From assembly GCF_019578655.1 (NCBI RefSeq), contig NC_063258.1:4695283-4759282 (forward strand): DNA of 64,000 nt, read 5' to 3'. Under the pieces are notes generated by a model. The model was not told where the DNA came from. It made no database searches and was given only the letters and a program-made list of their open reading frames with translations. The DNA comes from Ricinus communis. Its lineage: Eukaryota; Streptophyta; Magnoliopsida; Malpighiales; Euphorbiaceae. Both the position numbers and the translations under genes were made by a program. Below, one piece after another: positions 28,381 through 38,802 of the stretch (position 1 is its first letter; every line of letters begins with the position of its first letter).

Positions 28381-29730
28381 AATTTTATTTAAACAGATAA
28401 AATTAAATAGATATCATTATGAAATATCAAATTACTATGAGCTAATTCATAATTTATTAGCATTAAGGAACTAACAAGTTAAGGTTTTAAATTTATTTTA
28501 TTTATGAGTAAGTTTAGATTAATTTGTTATTATCCATTTTATTCTAATATATGAAAATTTTGACTTTAATATTAATAAATGACCTCATCAGTGTATTAGT
28601 AAGCCAATTAAGTATTCTTTTCATATTTATTTAAATATTATTTATTTTATTATATTAATTTTTTATTAAAATCAGGTTCTAAATAACTAAAAATTAAGAG
28701 ACAGTTATTTTGTAGCCTTAACTACGAGATATAATGACATGATAATTTTATCTTTATATTTTTTATTTTATTTAAATTTATATGTATGAAAGTAAAATTT
28801 TTAATTTAGTTTTCTTTTCTTAACTTTTCTATGATTTTTAAAATATTTTTACATTTTAATATATTAATCAATTACAAAAGATATTTAAATTAAAAACATA
28901 TTTTATTAAGTATAGTTAATTTTTTATTTAAATATTTAATAATTTAAATTTTAATGCTAGGTTACAAATCTTTCAATAAAGCATTCAATACTTGTAACTA
29001 TCAATTATTAAATACTTTTTATATTCCTAAAATAAGTATCAAATTAATTTAAAAATTATTATTAAACTCTTTGTTGAAAACTCATTTTTATCTGAATCCA
29101 TCTTATAATTAAATTAACAAATTTTAGTTAATTAATTTTTTATTTATGAATTGAAGAAGATGTCAATTTTGAATAGTTTAAGCTTCTAGATTTTATTTTT
29201 ATTTCTTTTCAAGATAAAAGGTACAGTGAAAATGAATGGTAATAATATTGCAAGGGAATTTGAAAAGAATAAAAATAAAGTGTAAAAAAATATTGATCGA
29301 AATATTAAAAGAAAATTTTGTCTATATTTTATTATACAAAAAGTCATCTAAAGTATACAAATATTTATATTAAAGTTAATGACTTTCTTTTTATTTTTAA
29401 AAGGAATGATTTTTTACATATTAATTTATTTGTATAAGCTTTATAAAAATTATATTTAAACAACCTAAGTTTTATAGAATTTTAAAAGTAGTTAGCATTA
29501 AATATCTAATTATTTTTGTGAAGATTTTTAAGATTGTTATTATTGAATACTAATTTTTTTGTATATTAAGATAAAATATTTAAATAATAAATTAATTTAA
29601 ATTTATTCAGTAAATAAAATAAATTAAAAAATTGGCTCGTTAGTTCCTTAGTGTTAATACATTATGAGCTAACTCATATTAATCTAATATTTTATAAAGC
29701 TACCTAATTTTATCTGTTAAAATAAAATCA
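28381..29730. repeat. Large imperfect inverted repeat (foldback-like)
   Basis: The left arm (about 28,381-28,546) and right arm (about 29,567-29,730) are reverse complements over roughly 165 bp with scattered mismatches. Landmarks are 'aacagataaaatta', 'aaggaactaac' and 'aatttattttattta' in the left arm, each found inverted in the right. About 1 kb of very AT-rich DNA separates the arms. This resembles a foldback or long-TIR non-autonomous transposon. The right end abuts the JmjC gene fragment at 29.76 kb. No coding capacity or target duplication is seen. Confidence 0.6.
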
Positions 29731-29763
29731 AAATTTTACTATTATATATAAAAGAACAATTGC

Positions 29764-29930
29764 TTTGTGTAGCGTTGATTTTCACTTTGCGGGTATTGCA
29801 GCTGTAGCTGACACTATAGCATGGCTGTTTGGTCAGCCATCAGTGGACGCTAATCTGTATTTGACACCACTTAACTCCTGGGATTTGCTCAGCACTATGA
29901 TAATTACTGTTTCTATATGCCAGCTCTTGC
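29764..29930 (+). pseudogene. Partial second copy of the JmjC/NO66-like gene (empty site)
   Basis: This segment matches 31,186-31,260 joined to 36,059-36,152 almost base for base, but without the retrotransposon between. It covers the part encoding LFGQPSV, NLYLTP and the metal-binding HYD (codons at 29,893-29,901). The HYD lies in a different frame from the preceding segment, so the copy carries a frameshift. Similarity stops near 29,930. It is a truncated duplicate of the pseudogene next to it. Confidence 0.75.
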
Positions 29931-31260
29931 TTATGGATAGACTGTTTTCAAAAGGAACTAGCTCTTTCAATCTGGTCTTTTTCCTGATAAAGATACTTGT
30001 AGAAGTAAAGCTACATCAGAGAACTATTTGATCAGTTAACAAATATAAGTTTCATGTGGGCATCAGAATCAATCTAACATAGGAGACCTAACCTTTATCC
30101 TAGTTTAATAACCAAACAGAGTAGCGAGCAGAGCCAAGTTTTGAATTTCATTCGACTATGGTGATAATCTCCACAAGGAAAACATAACCAATATTCATTT
30201 GATTAAGTTAATCAAGTCGGCTGCTTTTTAAAGAGCGTGCCAATTGCTCGAGCATGTAATTTCTTGAAAGCCCTTCTACGCTATATATGGATTACTTGCA
30301 AAGTTAAAGCTGATTTTAGGTTGTACGTTTGTACATAACTTACTGTTGCTTAGTCTTTGCTTTCTTCAGGTTACTAATTTTCATAATTGGTTTTCTTTAT
30401 GCATTGAGGACAAAGGAAGTGTAGGTAATGTCAGATTATCATTTAAAGAAGATGGACACATGTTGTCACTTTTAAATGCTGCAATATCTATTATCAACTC
30501 CTGCAATGGAACAATTGGAAAATGTTTCTAGAAATCTATGTGCAACTTCCTTGGAATTTTTTAAGAAGTTATGGGAGAAAGTACAAGTCAAATATTACTT
30601 GACTACTCTTTGATATCCATTTTATATATGAACTTACCTACAAGCATTGGGATAATTTGCAATTTGGCAGAAAGCATTTTCAGGCTATCTACTAGTACGG
30701 TCCCTATAAATTTGCTCCTTTTCCATCTGTTTCAATCAAGAGCAGAGTTTTTGGTTGGTGAACATTGGTACTTTGTTTCTGAAACGTTCTTGTTATCCCT
30801 TGGGAAGCATCATCCTTTCTTGCCATAAGGCCCTCAGCGTCTTTAATTGAGTTGGATGACGTTTTCAGCCAAATTGCAGAATTTTTAATTCATGTCGAAT
30901 CACTTTATACATTTCTTTCTCCTATGCTTCGGAGTTTCACTTCTTATCAGTCTATTGCTTTAGATGAATTAGACATCTTAAATATCCTGGAGAATGTAAG
31001 AAATGAATTGGGTAGCTTTATAATCTACCATCATAACAAATGGGTACTAAGAACATAGAAACAACCAAAAAGGGAGGTGCAATTTTTTTCTGGAGAATGT
31101 GCACCCATGTGGCATTAAGAATCCCCGTGTTCTCTCTCATGCTGATATTATGAAATGTGAAGAAGCATACACGAAGCTTACACAATTGCTTTGTGTAGCG
31201 TTGATTTTCACATTGCGGGTATTGCAGCTGTAGCTGATACTATAGCATGTCTATTTGGTC

Positions 31261-31555
31261 TGTTGGATAAGCTTCAATAACGTCGAGCTCAAGACATCCG
31301 TAACAAGTCGGTTAAAGGATACGATAGGCTAAATAAGGAACATAGCTATTTCTATTAAAAAAAGAAAAAAGTAGTTTTCCATTACGTATAGAAATAGGAG
31401 TTTGTTCAATGAGAATTTGCTATATAAGGAGATGCCGAGTTGTGGTATCCCTCAAGAAAAAGCATTAGCTTTGTGTTTAGTTTTTAGAGAAGATTTTCTA
31501 AACATCAATAAAAAGGTAGTTTTTTATTCAAATGCTAAGTGCTTAAGAAACTATA
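31261..31555 (+). repeat. 5' LTR of copia element 1
   Basis: The 295-bp LTR begins TGTTGGATAAGC and ends AAACTATA. A TATA box (TATATAAG, 31,421-31,428) probably drives element transcription. The 3' end lacks the canonical CA. Confidence 0.92.
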
Positions 31556-31557
31556 TT

Positions 31558-31569
31558 TGGTATCAGAGC
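31558..31569 (+). other. Primer-binding site, initiator tRNA-Met
   Basis: TGGTATCAGAGC is complementary to the 3' end of plant initiator methionine tRNA and lies two bases after the LTR. It would prime minus-strand DNA synthesis. Confidence 0.93.
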
Positions 31570-31651
31570 TGCAGGATAAGTCGATCCTAACAGCCTCTCG
31601 TTAAACACCAATACGAAGATCATACGAACGTATTCTCGTCGTAACCGAACT

Positions 31652-34600
31652 ATGGGAGACGACGTCGCAACACGGCCAAAAGAATTCACGCCTTCGTCAA
31701 TTCAATGTCCTATACTAAACGCCACAAATTATACGGTATGGGCAATGAGAATGAAGGTGTTGATGAAGATATATAAAGTTTGGGACACAATCGAACCTGG
31801 AACGGCAGATGCAGATAAAAACAATATCGCCATTGGATTATTGTTTCAAGCAATCCCGGAGTCTCTTGTCTTACAAGTCGGTGAGAGAGAGACCTCAAAG
31901 GAGATATGGGATGCAATTAAATCTCGTCATCTAGGTGCTGATCGTGTCAAGGAAGCAAGGCTCCAAACCCTAATATCAGAGTTTGAGAGAGTTAAGATGA
32001 ACGACACAGATACAATAGATAACTTTGCTGGAAAGTTATCCGAGATTGCATCTAAATCAGCCTCACTTGGACAAACGATTGAGAAAACCAAACTTGTGAA
32101 GAAATTTCTCAATGGTCTACCAAGAAGCAAGTACATTCATATCATAGCAGCCCTCAAACAGATTCTAGATTTAAAATCTACGGAATTTGAAGATATTGTT
32201 GGAAGACTAAAGGCCTATGAAGAACGTATTGTTGATGAGGAGAACCATGGAGAAACGCAAAACAAATTGTTATACTCAAACTCCGAAGATCACAGTTCTA
32301 CGTCGTCACGAGGAAAAGGACGTGGAAGAGGAGGAAGAGGAAACAAGAGACGAGGCAGAGGAAGGACCAACACACAAGAACGAGAAACAAATCACAGTGA
32401 TCAAAGCCGAGGGAAAGAAAAAAAGGATAGATCAAAAATAATTTGTTATCGTTGTGACAAGTCTGGCCACTTCGCCTCCGTATGTCCGGAGAGGACACAA
32501 AGGACGCAAGAAACAAATAAAGTGGAGACAGAAGAAGCTGAGATAGCACTTTATATGCATGAAATTGTGTTTTTGAATGAAGAGAGAATAATACCAACGA
32601 ACTACGATACCAACAAGAAGGAAGAAGGAGTTTGGTATCTTGATAATGGAGCTAGTAACCACATGACTGGTAACAAGACGTTCTTTTCGGAGCTCAACGA
32701 GAACATAAAGGGCAAGGTAAAGTTCGGAGATGGATCGTGCGTTGAAATAGGAGGGAAGGGATCAATCCTGTTTCAAAGCAAAACCGATGAGCAAAAACTT
32801 GTTACAGACATCTATTACATTCCCGCACTCAAGAGCAACATCCTAAGTTTAGGACAAGCTACGGAAGTCGGGTGTGATGTAAGGATGAAAGAAGATTACT
32901 TAACGCTTCATGATTCAAGAGGGAGACTGCTGGTAAAAGTTAAAAGAGCACCAAATCGTCTCTACAAGACAAGTCTAGAGATCGGAGAACCAATATGCTT
33001 ACACACGAGAATAGGAGATGATACATGGAGGTGGCATGCAAGGTTAGGACATATAAGCTTTAAAAAAATCAATGCTATGTCCAAACAAGAGATGGTTCAT
33101 GGCTGAAAATTAGAGAAGAAAAAAGTACGTAGTCGTGTTTGGTTGGAAAACAAAGTCGTCAACCATTTCCCAAGACAACCATGTTCCGAGCATCTAAACC
33201 TTTAGAACTACTCCACGCAGACTTGTGCGGACCTATAACACCACCAACCAGTGCGCATAACAAATACATATTTGTTATCATAGATGATTTTTCAAGATAC
33301 ATGTGGACTATCTTGATGAAAGAGAAGAGTGAAGCATTTGGTAGGTTCAAGGCGTTTAAAGGTTTAGTAGAGAAAGATCTTGGTAAATCAATCATAACTC
33401 TTAGAACTGATAGAGGAGGTGAGTTCACTTCAAGAGAGTTCACTGAGTTTTGTGAAGAAAGTGGGATCAGAAGACATCTCACAGCATCATACACACCGCA
33501 GCAAAACGGTGTGGTGGAGAGAAGAAATAGGACCTTGTTAGAGATGACAAGGAGCATTCTCAAGGCAATGAAGGTACCAAACTACTTATGGGGAGAAGCA
33601 ATACGCCATTCTACATACGTAATCAACAGAGTACCAACAAGAGCACTTGAGAACATGACCCCGTACGAATGCTTGCGAGAGAAGAAACCGAACCTAGCAC
33701 ATTTAAGAGTTTTCGGGTGTCTAGCTCACTCAAAGGTTGAACCCGCAAATCTCAAGAAGTTAGATGAAAGATCAAAACCATTGGTGCATCTTGGGATTGA
33801 GCCAGGATCCAAGGCATATAGACTCTATAATCCAACAACACGAAAGGTTATAGTAAGTCGCAATGTGGTGTTTGATGAGAAGACTAGTTGGAATTGGAAT
33901 GAAACAAAAGATGGACCAAGCAGGGATCCGGGGATGTTTTATGTCAGATGGGGTGAAGTTGTTGATACAGGAGACGGACCTACTGTAATCGGAAACAATC
34001 AACATCAAGATCATGATGAAACCGAAAGTAATGAGTCCAATGATGACGAAAATCATCATGAACAAGGAGGTGACAACAATATGGATGATCAACAAGAGAA
34101 TGAAGAGCAACCACTAAGAAGATCAACGCGTCAAGTCACTCAACCTGGTTATCTTAATGATTATGTCCTTCAAGCAGCAGTAGAATGTGAGAAACTTCTA
34201 CTGTCAATAAATGATGAGCCAAGGTGTTACAAAGAAGCAAAGAATTTATTAAAGTGGAGATAAGCATGCGTAGAAGAGATTAGTTCAATCAACAAAAACA
34301 AGACATGGAATCTAACTGATAAACCGAGTGGGGTAAAAGTGATTGGACTCAAGTGGATTTTCAAGATCAAGAAAAATGCGATGGTACTATCAACAAGTAC
34401 AAGGCTCGACTTGTAGCAAAGGGATATGTACAAGAATCCGGCATAGATTTTGATGAAGTATTCGCATTGCACGTTTAGAGACCATACGATTGTTGGTTGG
34501 GTTAGCGGCATCACATGGATGGGAAACTCATCACTTAGATGTGAAAACAGCGTTCTACATGGAGAATTAAGAGAAGATGTGTATGTTGAGCAACTTTGAA

Positions 34601-35701
34601 GGATTTGAAGTAAAAGGTGAAGAACACAAGGTGTACAAACTTACAAAAGCATTGTACGGCTTGAGACAAGCTCCTCGAGCTTGGAATACAAAGTTAGATC
34701 AAATCCTAAAGGGAATGGGATTCATCAAATGCCCAAAAGAAACATCCGTGTACCGCAAGGAAGAAGGAGGAAATCTTCTCATAATTGCAATCTACGTAGA
34801 TGACCTATTTGTGACCGGCAATACACTCAAGGTCATAAGAGAATTCAAGATTGGGATGTCAACAAAGTTTGAAATGTCGGATCTCGGGAAACTCACTTAC
34901 TATCTCGGAATAGAAGTGATGCAAACCAAAGATGGGATCGAAATAAAACAAGAAGGTTATGCAAGAAAGATCTTGAGAGAAGCTGGCTTAGAAACATGCA
35001 ATCCAACTCAAGTTCCCATGGAGTTCGGACTGAAGGTTTCAAAGGCACAAGATGAAGAAGAGATAGACTCTACGTGGTATCGAAGGAACGTAGGATGCTT
35101 AAGGTATCTCTTACACTCACGACCAGACTTGGCATTTTCCGTTGGAGTTGCTAGCAGATATATGCAAAATCCTCGTAAGTCACATGGTGATATACTTAAG
35201 CATATCCTACGGTACCTAAAGGGAACAGTTGCATTCGGGCTGAAGTTTGATCGTGGAGGATCAAAGAAAATCATTGGGTTTAGTGATAGTAGTCACAACA
35301 TTGATCAAGATGATGGAAGAAGCACCACAGGTCACATATTCTATTTTGGATCTTCACTAATTACTTGGTGTTCTCAAAAAACAGAACACAGTTGCTCTAT
35401 CGTCTTGTGAAGCCGAGTTCATAGCAGCAACAGAGGGAGCAAGATAAGCCATTTGGCTTCAAGACTTATTAAGTGAGATCACAGGATGGAAGACCGAGAA
35501 AGTCATCATCAAGATTGATAACAAGTCTGCAATAGCACTCACTAAGAACCCCGTATTTCATGGTAAAAGTAAACACATTCATAAACGCTACCATTTCATA
35601 CGGGAGTGCATCGAGAGAGAACTTGTAGATGTGGAGCATGTTCCAAGAGTTGAACAAAAGGCGGATATCTTAACTAAAGCTTTGGCACGAATAAAGTTTT
35701 A
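31652..35701 (+). pseudogene. Broken gag-pol of copia element 1
   Basis: The first frame, from the ATG at 31,652 to 33,106, encodes gag. It includes the capsid region NYTVWAMRMKVLMK, an RGRGGRG basic stretch and the zinc knuckle CYRCDKSGHFASVC, then the protease DNGASNHM and the start of the GAG-pre-integrase region (WHARLGHIS). A frame change with stops at 33,104-33,138 separates it from integrase (IIDDFSRYMW, LRTDRGGEFTS, PQQNGVVERRN) at 33,139-34,263. A TAA near 34,261 and a frame change near 34,375 break the start of reverse transcriptase. The catalytic IYVDDLF lies near 34,790 and KALYGLRQAPRAW near 34,650. A frameshift in an A run near 35,385 cuts RNase H, whose last part (ALTKNP, ADILTKAL) continues to about 35,700. 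The element cannot make its own polyprotein. Confidence 0.9.
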
Positions 35702-35757
35702 GTGAGATGAGAAGCTTGATAGGAGTTCAAGACATTTCCAAGACCAAGTTGAAGCTT

Positions 35758-35768
35758 AAGAGGGAGAA
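35758..35768 (+). other. Polypurine tract
   Basis: AAGAGGGAGAA directly precedes the 3' LTR, as expected for plus-strand priming. Confidence 0.85.
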
Positions 35769-36058
35769 TGTTGGATAAGCTTCAATAACGTCGAGCTCAA
35801 GACATCCGTAACAAGTCGGTTAAAGGATACGATAGGCTAAATAAGGAACATAGCTATTTCTATTAAGAAAAGAAAAAAGTAGTTTTCCATTACGTATAGA
35901 AATAGGAGTTTGTTCAATGAGAATTTACTATATAAGGAGATGCCGAGTTGTGGTATCCCTCAAGAAAAAGCATTAGCTTTGTGTTTAGTTTTTAGAGAAG
36001 ATTTTCTAAACATCAATAAAAAGGTAGTTTTTTATTCAAACGCGCTTAAGAAACTATA
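35769..36058 (+). repeat. 3' LTR of copia element 1
   Basis: The 290-bp LTR is nearly identical to the 5' copy. The main difference is five fewer bases near its end (around 36,040). The target duplication follows immediately. Confidence 0.92.
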
Positions 36059-38098
36059 TGGTCAGCCATCAGTGGGCGCTAATCTGTATTTGACACCACT
36101 TAACTCCTGGGATTTGCTCAGCACTACGATAACTACTGTTTCTATATGCCAACTCCTCGGAAATTGGCAATGAACAATGTTATCTGAACCAATTTTGCAG
36201 CTAGGTCATTGGTATGGTCCTATTGATAGTTCTTTGGATAATCACAGAAAGTTCTTACTGAAAGAAGGTGATGTTTTGTATGTTCCAAGAGGCTTTGCTC
36301 ACGAAGTATGTACAGCGGATGCCGGATTTGGTTAACTTTCCAGATTTTCATTCCACATCATATTCGGAATTGAAGTGGAACCTCCTTTTGAGTAAGTAAT
36401 TGCTTACTTATTCTTTATTTGTTTTAATCTCTTTTTCCTTTTTTCTTTCCCTCCTCTTAGCTTCCCTTCGTGGTATTTAATTTATCGGCCATATGAGTCA
36501 TTAAAAATAGTTTCTTTTATTGGATCTCTTATTTCTAGCATTGGAGATTAGATATTAATAATCTAAGTACATCTTCCCACTACTTGACAGATGCACATAT
36601 GACCATTCAAATTAAACTGTAAATATTGGTTGATTGATAATAACAAATTGTATCCAGGTGACATTGATATGATCCCAGTAGTAACCTTTGGCTGAGATTC
36701 TGCTAGGGCCAGTGATCCATGTGCAGTGGCTAAATCTTTTTGTCAACAAGGTCAAGTAATAACTCCATTGGCCCATTTAATCAGTGGGATTTGGATCTCT
36801 GTAACACATCAGATGATTCATGAATGGCAACCGATGTTCTCAAGGGCATAGAACATTATCACTTCCATTTTCAAATATTTTTCCTTTGTCCACATCTGTT
36901 TTATTTCAAGTAAATTCCTGCTAATCTCAGGTTTTTTGACTGTTGAGATTTTGTTACCCTTACGATCATCGGAATCTATCCCTGGCGTATCTTCCTTGCT
37001 CTTTGTGTTTTGTGAGTTATAGATTTGTGGTTTCTTATTCTCCTTTCACTTTAAGTTATAATCTAATATCTAAAATTCTCCTTTCACTGAATATTTACAG
37101 TTACTTTAAATGTGTTTAAATTCATGTTGATGCATTTGCTCATCGGTGGGGAAAAAAATCGTCTAGAGATTGTAACTAGAGCTCGAAATCAAATTCACAT
37201 GCTTATTGGTCCATGCTCTGGACAAAATTGTATAATGAAGAAGTCTTGTCTGCGAGACATGTAGACAGGGTTTTGGCCCAGATTCTCTGGAAAAGCTGAC
37301 TTGTGGTCACGCCTTTAAAATATTAAAGATCTGTTTGCATTGCGGCTCCACCTGTTTCTCCATTTTTTGAAATTTTCTGGGGATTTCATATGAAAATGCA
37401 TTTTGGAAAGTACATAGTGATGCTCTTTTCCTCAAAGAAAACATATCGATGCTCTTTTGAGAATCAGACCTGCTTTCTGGTGTTAATATCTGTTGCCAGT
37501 ATATGCTCAGCAAACAAGACTGAGAAAAAGCTGCATTCATGCAAATGGCATCCAAGTTCTGTGCTGGGGCATCATTTGAGGTTGTGATCTATTTGAGAAA
37601 TATAAGAAAGTAAGCAAGCAATATCTGAATGGAATGCTTTCACTGCCTTATAACTAATTTCATTCCTTGGGTCATTGTGTTATAATATCTGATAAGCAGA
37701 TCTTGACCTGCATATTGAGATCCAGTTTGTTTCCCATTTGATGCAGCTTTCCCCTCAAAGAGTCGGCATAGTCTGCGCTTTGCATCACAGGTATGTTTTG
37801 TATTGTCATATTTTCTTTTGTTAAACAGAAAGGAGATGTATTGCAAAACTGACCATTTAACATAATCACTCTTGCATTCTCGCTTTGGTTTCCAATTTTA
37901 CAAGATTATGTCACACTATGACAGGTACATAGACATCTTTGATAATCCAACCAGTAAAAAAGAAAAATATATATTGAGAAACCAGAAGAACTGCACTAAT
38001 ACTCATCAATCATCTAATACATTGCTAAACATGTATGTTTGATTCCTCCAGCTGGGAACTTGGAAGGAAGAAAATAAAAGAAAAAGAGAAGAAGGATT

Positions 38099-38702
38099 CT
38101 ATGGTCTCGGATGTTTTGGAGTTGGGACTGGATGAGTTGTCACACCATTGTAGTCAATGAGGTAAACAATCTCTAAATCATTTCTGCTATCATGCTCTTG
38201 TTCTCTGAAATGCTCTTGGAATGTCATTTGCTTTCTGTTCTCATCAAGAACCTGCAGTTCATAAATCCATAGTGAGGAACTAGGGCTACAAGTTAATAAT
38301 CAATGAAGAGCATGATTCTGTTAACCTTCAGCGTACTAGGTTATGTTTGGTTAGGGATGGTGCTTTATCCAGGGGGAAGATTTGTTAAAGATTGAGTTGC
38401 ACTTCTTATGGAGAATTAGGGTATGGTAGGAAAGAGTTTTAGGAGAACTCACTGGGGAGGCTTTTTTGGGTCAGATTCAGATAAAGGATTTCTGTGGTGT
38501 TGTTTATGCAAGCAAATCGAAAGCATACCTTGTCTTTGTGGTGCCCAATTCCATGGTCGAGTGGCAACATCCTCCGTTCTCTCAAGGATCTCCTTCCTGT
38601 AAGAACCATGGCAGAAGGAGAAGGAACAGAGGAGATATTATGGGAAAAGAAATACAGAGAAGTTGCAAGGAGATAGAAGATAACAAGAAGCAATAATTTC
38701 AT
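38099..38702 (-). CDS. Predicted secreted peptide precursor with a DY/Pro-rich tail
   Basis: Two exons on the minus strand (38,702-38,529 and 38,251-38,099) join in phase 0 through a GTATGC donor and a CTGCAG acceptor, giving 108 residues. Residues 2-22 form a signal peptide (KLLLLVIFYLLATSLYFFS). A dibasic-rich middle follows (GRRSLRERR at 36-44), then a charged linker. The C-terminus ends DYNGVTTHPVPTPKHPRP. Short length, secretion signal, basic cleavage sites and a conserved-looking DY- and Pro/His-rich tail are the plan of tyrosine-sulfated plant signalling peptides (PSY and RGF/GLV classes). The tail matches neither class exactly: RGFs usually end HN, and PSY peptides have a different Pro/Asn spacing. 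Family assignment is inference; the gene model is well supported by splice sites and frame. Confidence 0.72.
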
Positions 38703-38760
38703 GGTAAATGTAGCTGAAGTTTGCAATCCTTGGGATAGAAGAAGACATGTAGGAACAAAT

Positions 38761-38772
38761 GCATATAAAGAT
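38761..38772 (-). promoter_or_regulatory. TATA box of the peptide gene
   Basis: 'ctttatatgc' on the minus strand lies about 60 bp upstream of the ATG at 38,702, a suitable distance for a short 5' UTR. Confidence 0.5.
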
Positions 38773-38773
38773 G

Positions 38774-38799
38774 GGAGAGGGAGAGAGAGAGAGAGAGAC
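38774..38799. repeat. (GA)n tract upstream of the peptide gene
   Basis: A GA run on the plus strand reads as CT on the gene strand, just upstream of the TATA box. CT-rich tracts near start sites are common in plant promoters. Confidence 0.85.
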
Positions 38800-38802
38800 T
38801 CA

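Larger units (their letters stand above)
31261..36058 (+). mobile_element. Full-length Ty1/copia retrotransposon 1
   Basis: A 4.8-kb element has two LTRs (31,261-31,555 and 35,769-36,058) and a 5-bp target duplication TGGTC (31,256-31,260 and 36,059-36,063). A primer-binding site matching initiator-Met tRNA starts at 31,558. The domain order gag, protease, integrase, reverse transcriptase, RNase H defines Ty1/copia. By eye the LTRs differ by two substitutions and one small complex indel, so insertion was recent. It sits inside the JmjC pseudogene. Confidence 0.95.
30346..37590 (+). pseudogene. JmjC/NO66-like oxygenase pseudogene split by a copia element
   Basis: Pieces of a plant NO66/MINA53-type JmjC oxygenase lie in order on the plus strand. 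They are a helical N-terminal part (about 30.84-31.05 kb), CGIKN and LSHADIMKCEEAY (about 31.10-31.17 kb), LFGQPSV/NLYLTP across the insertion, HYD iron ligands (36,122-36,130), and EGDVLYVPRGFAHE with the third ligand His (36,300-36,302). FGIEVEPPFE then ends at a preserved GTAAGT donor (about 36,393), and a last recognisable piece AAFMQMASKFC lies near 37.53 kb. Intact relatives hydroxylate ribosomal-protein histidines or act on histones. Several stops and frameshifts break the frame, and the copia element at 31,261-36,058 interrupts it. Surviving introns argue for a duplicated gene rather than a retrocopy. Assignment of 30,346-30,830 is tentative. Confidence 0.65.

Noticed and set aside
32298..34514. 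Long minus-strand frames opposite copia element 1.
   Set aside because: They are antisense shadows of gag-pol; the sense strand has the domain motifs, primer-binding site and polypurine tract.
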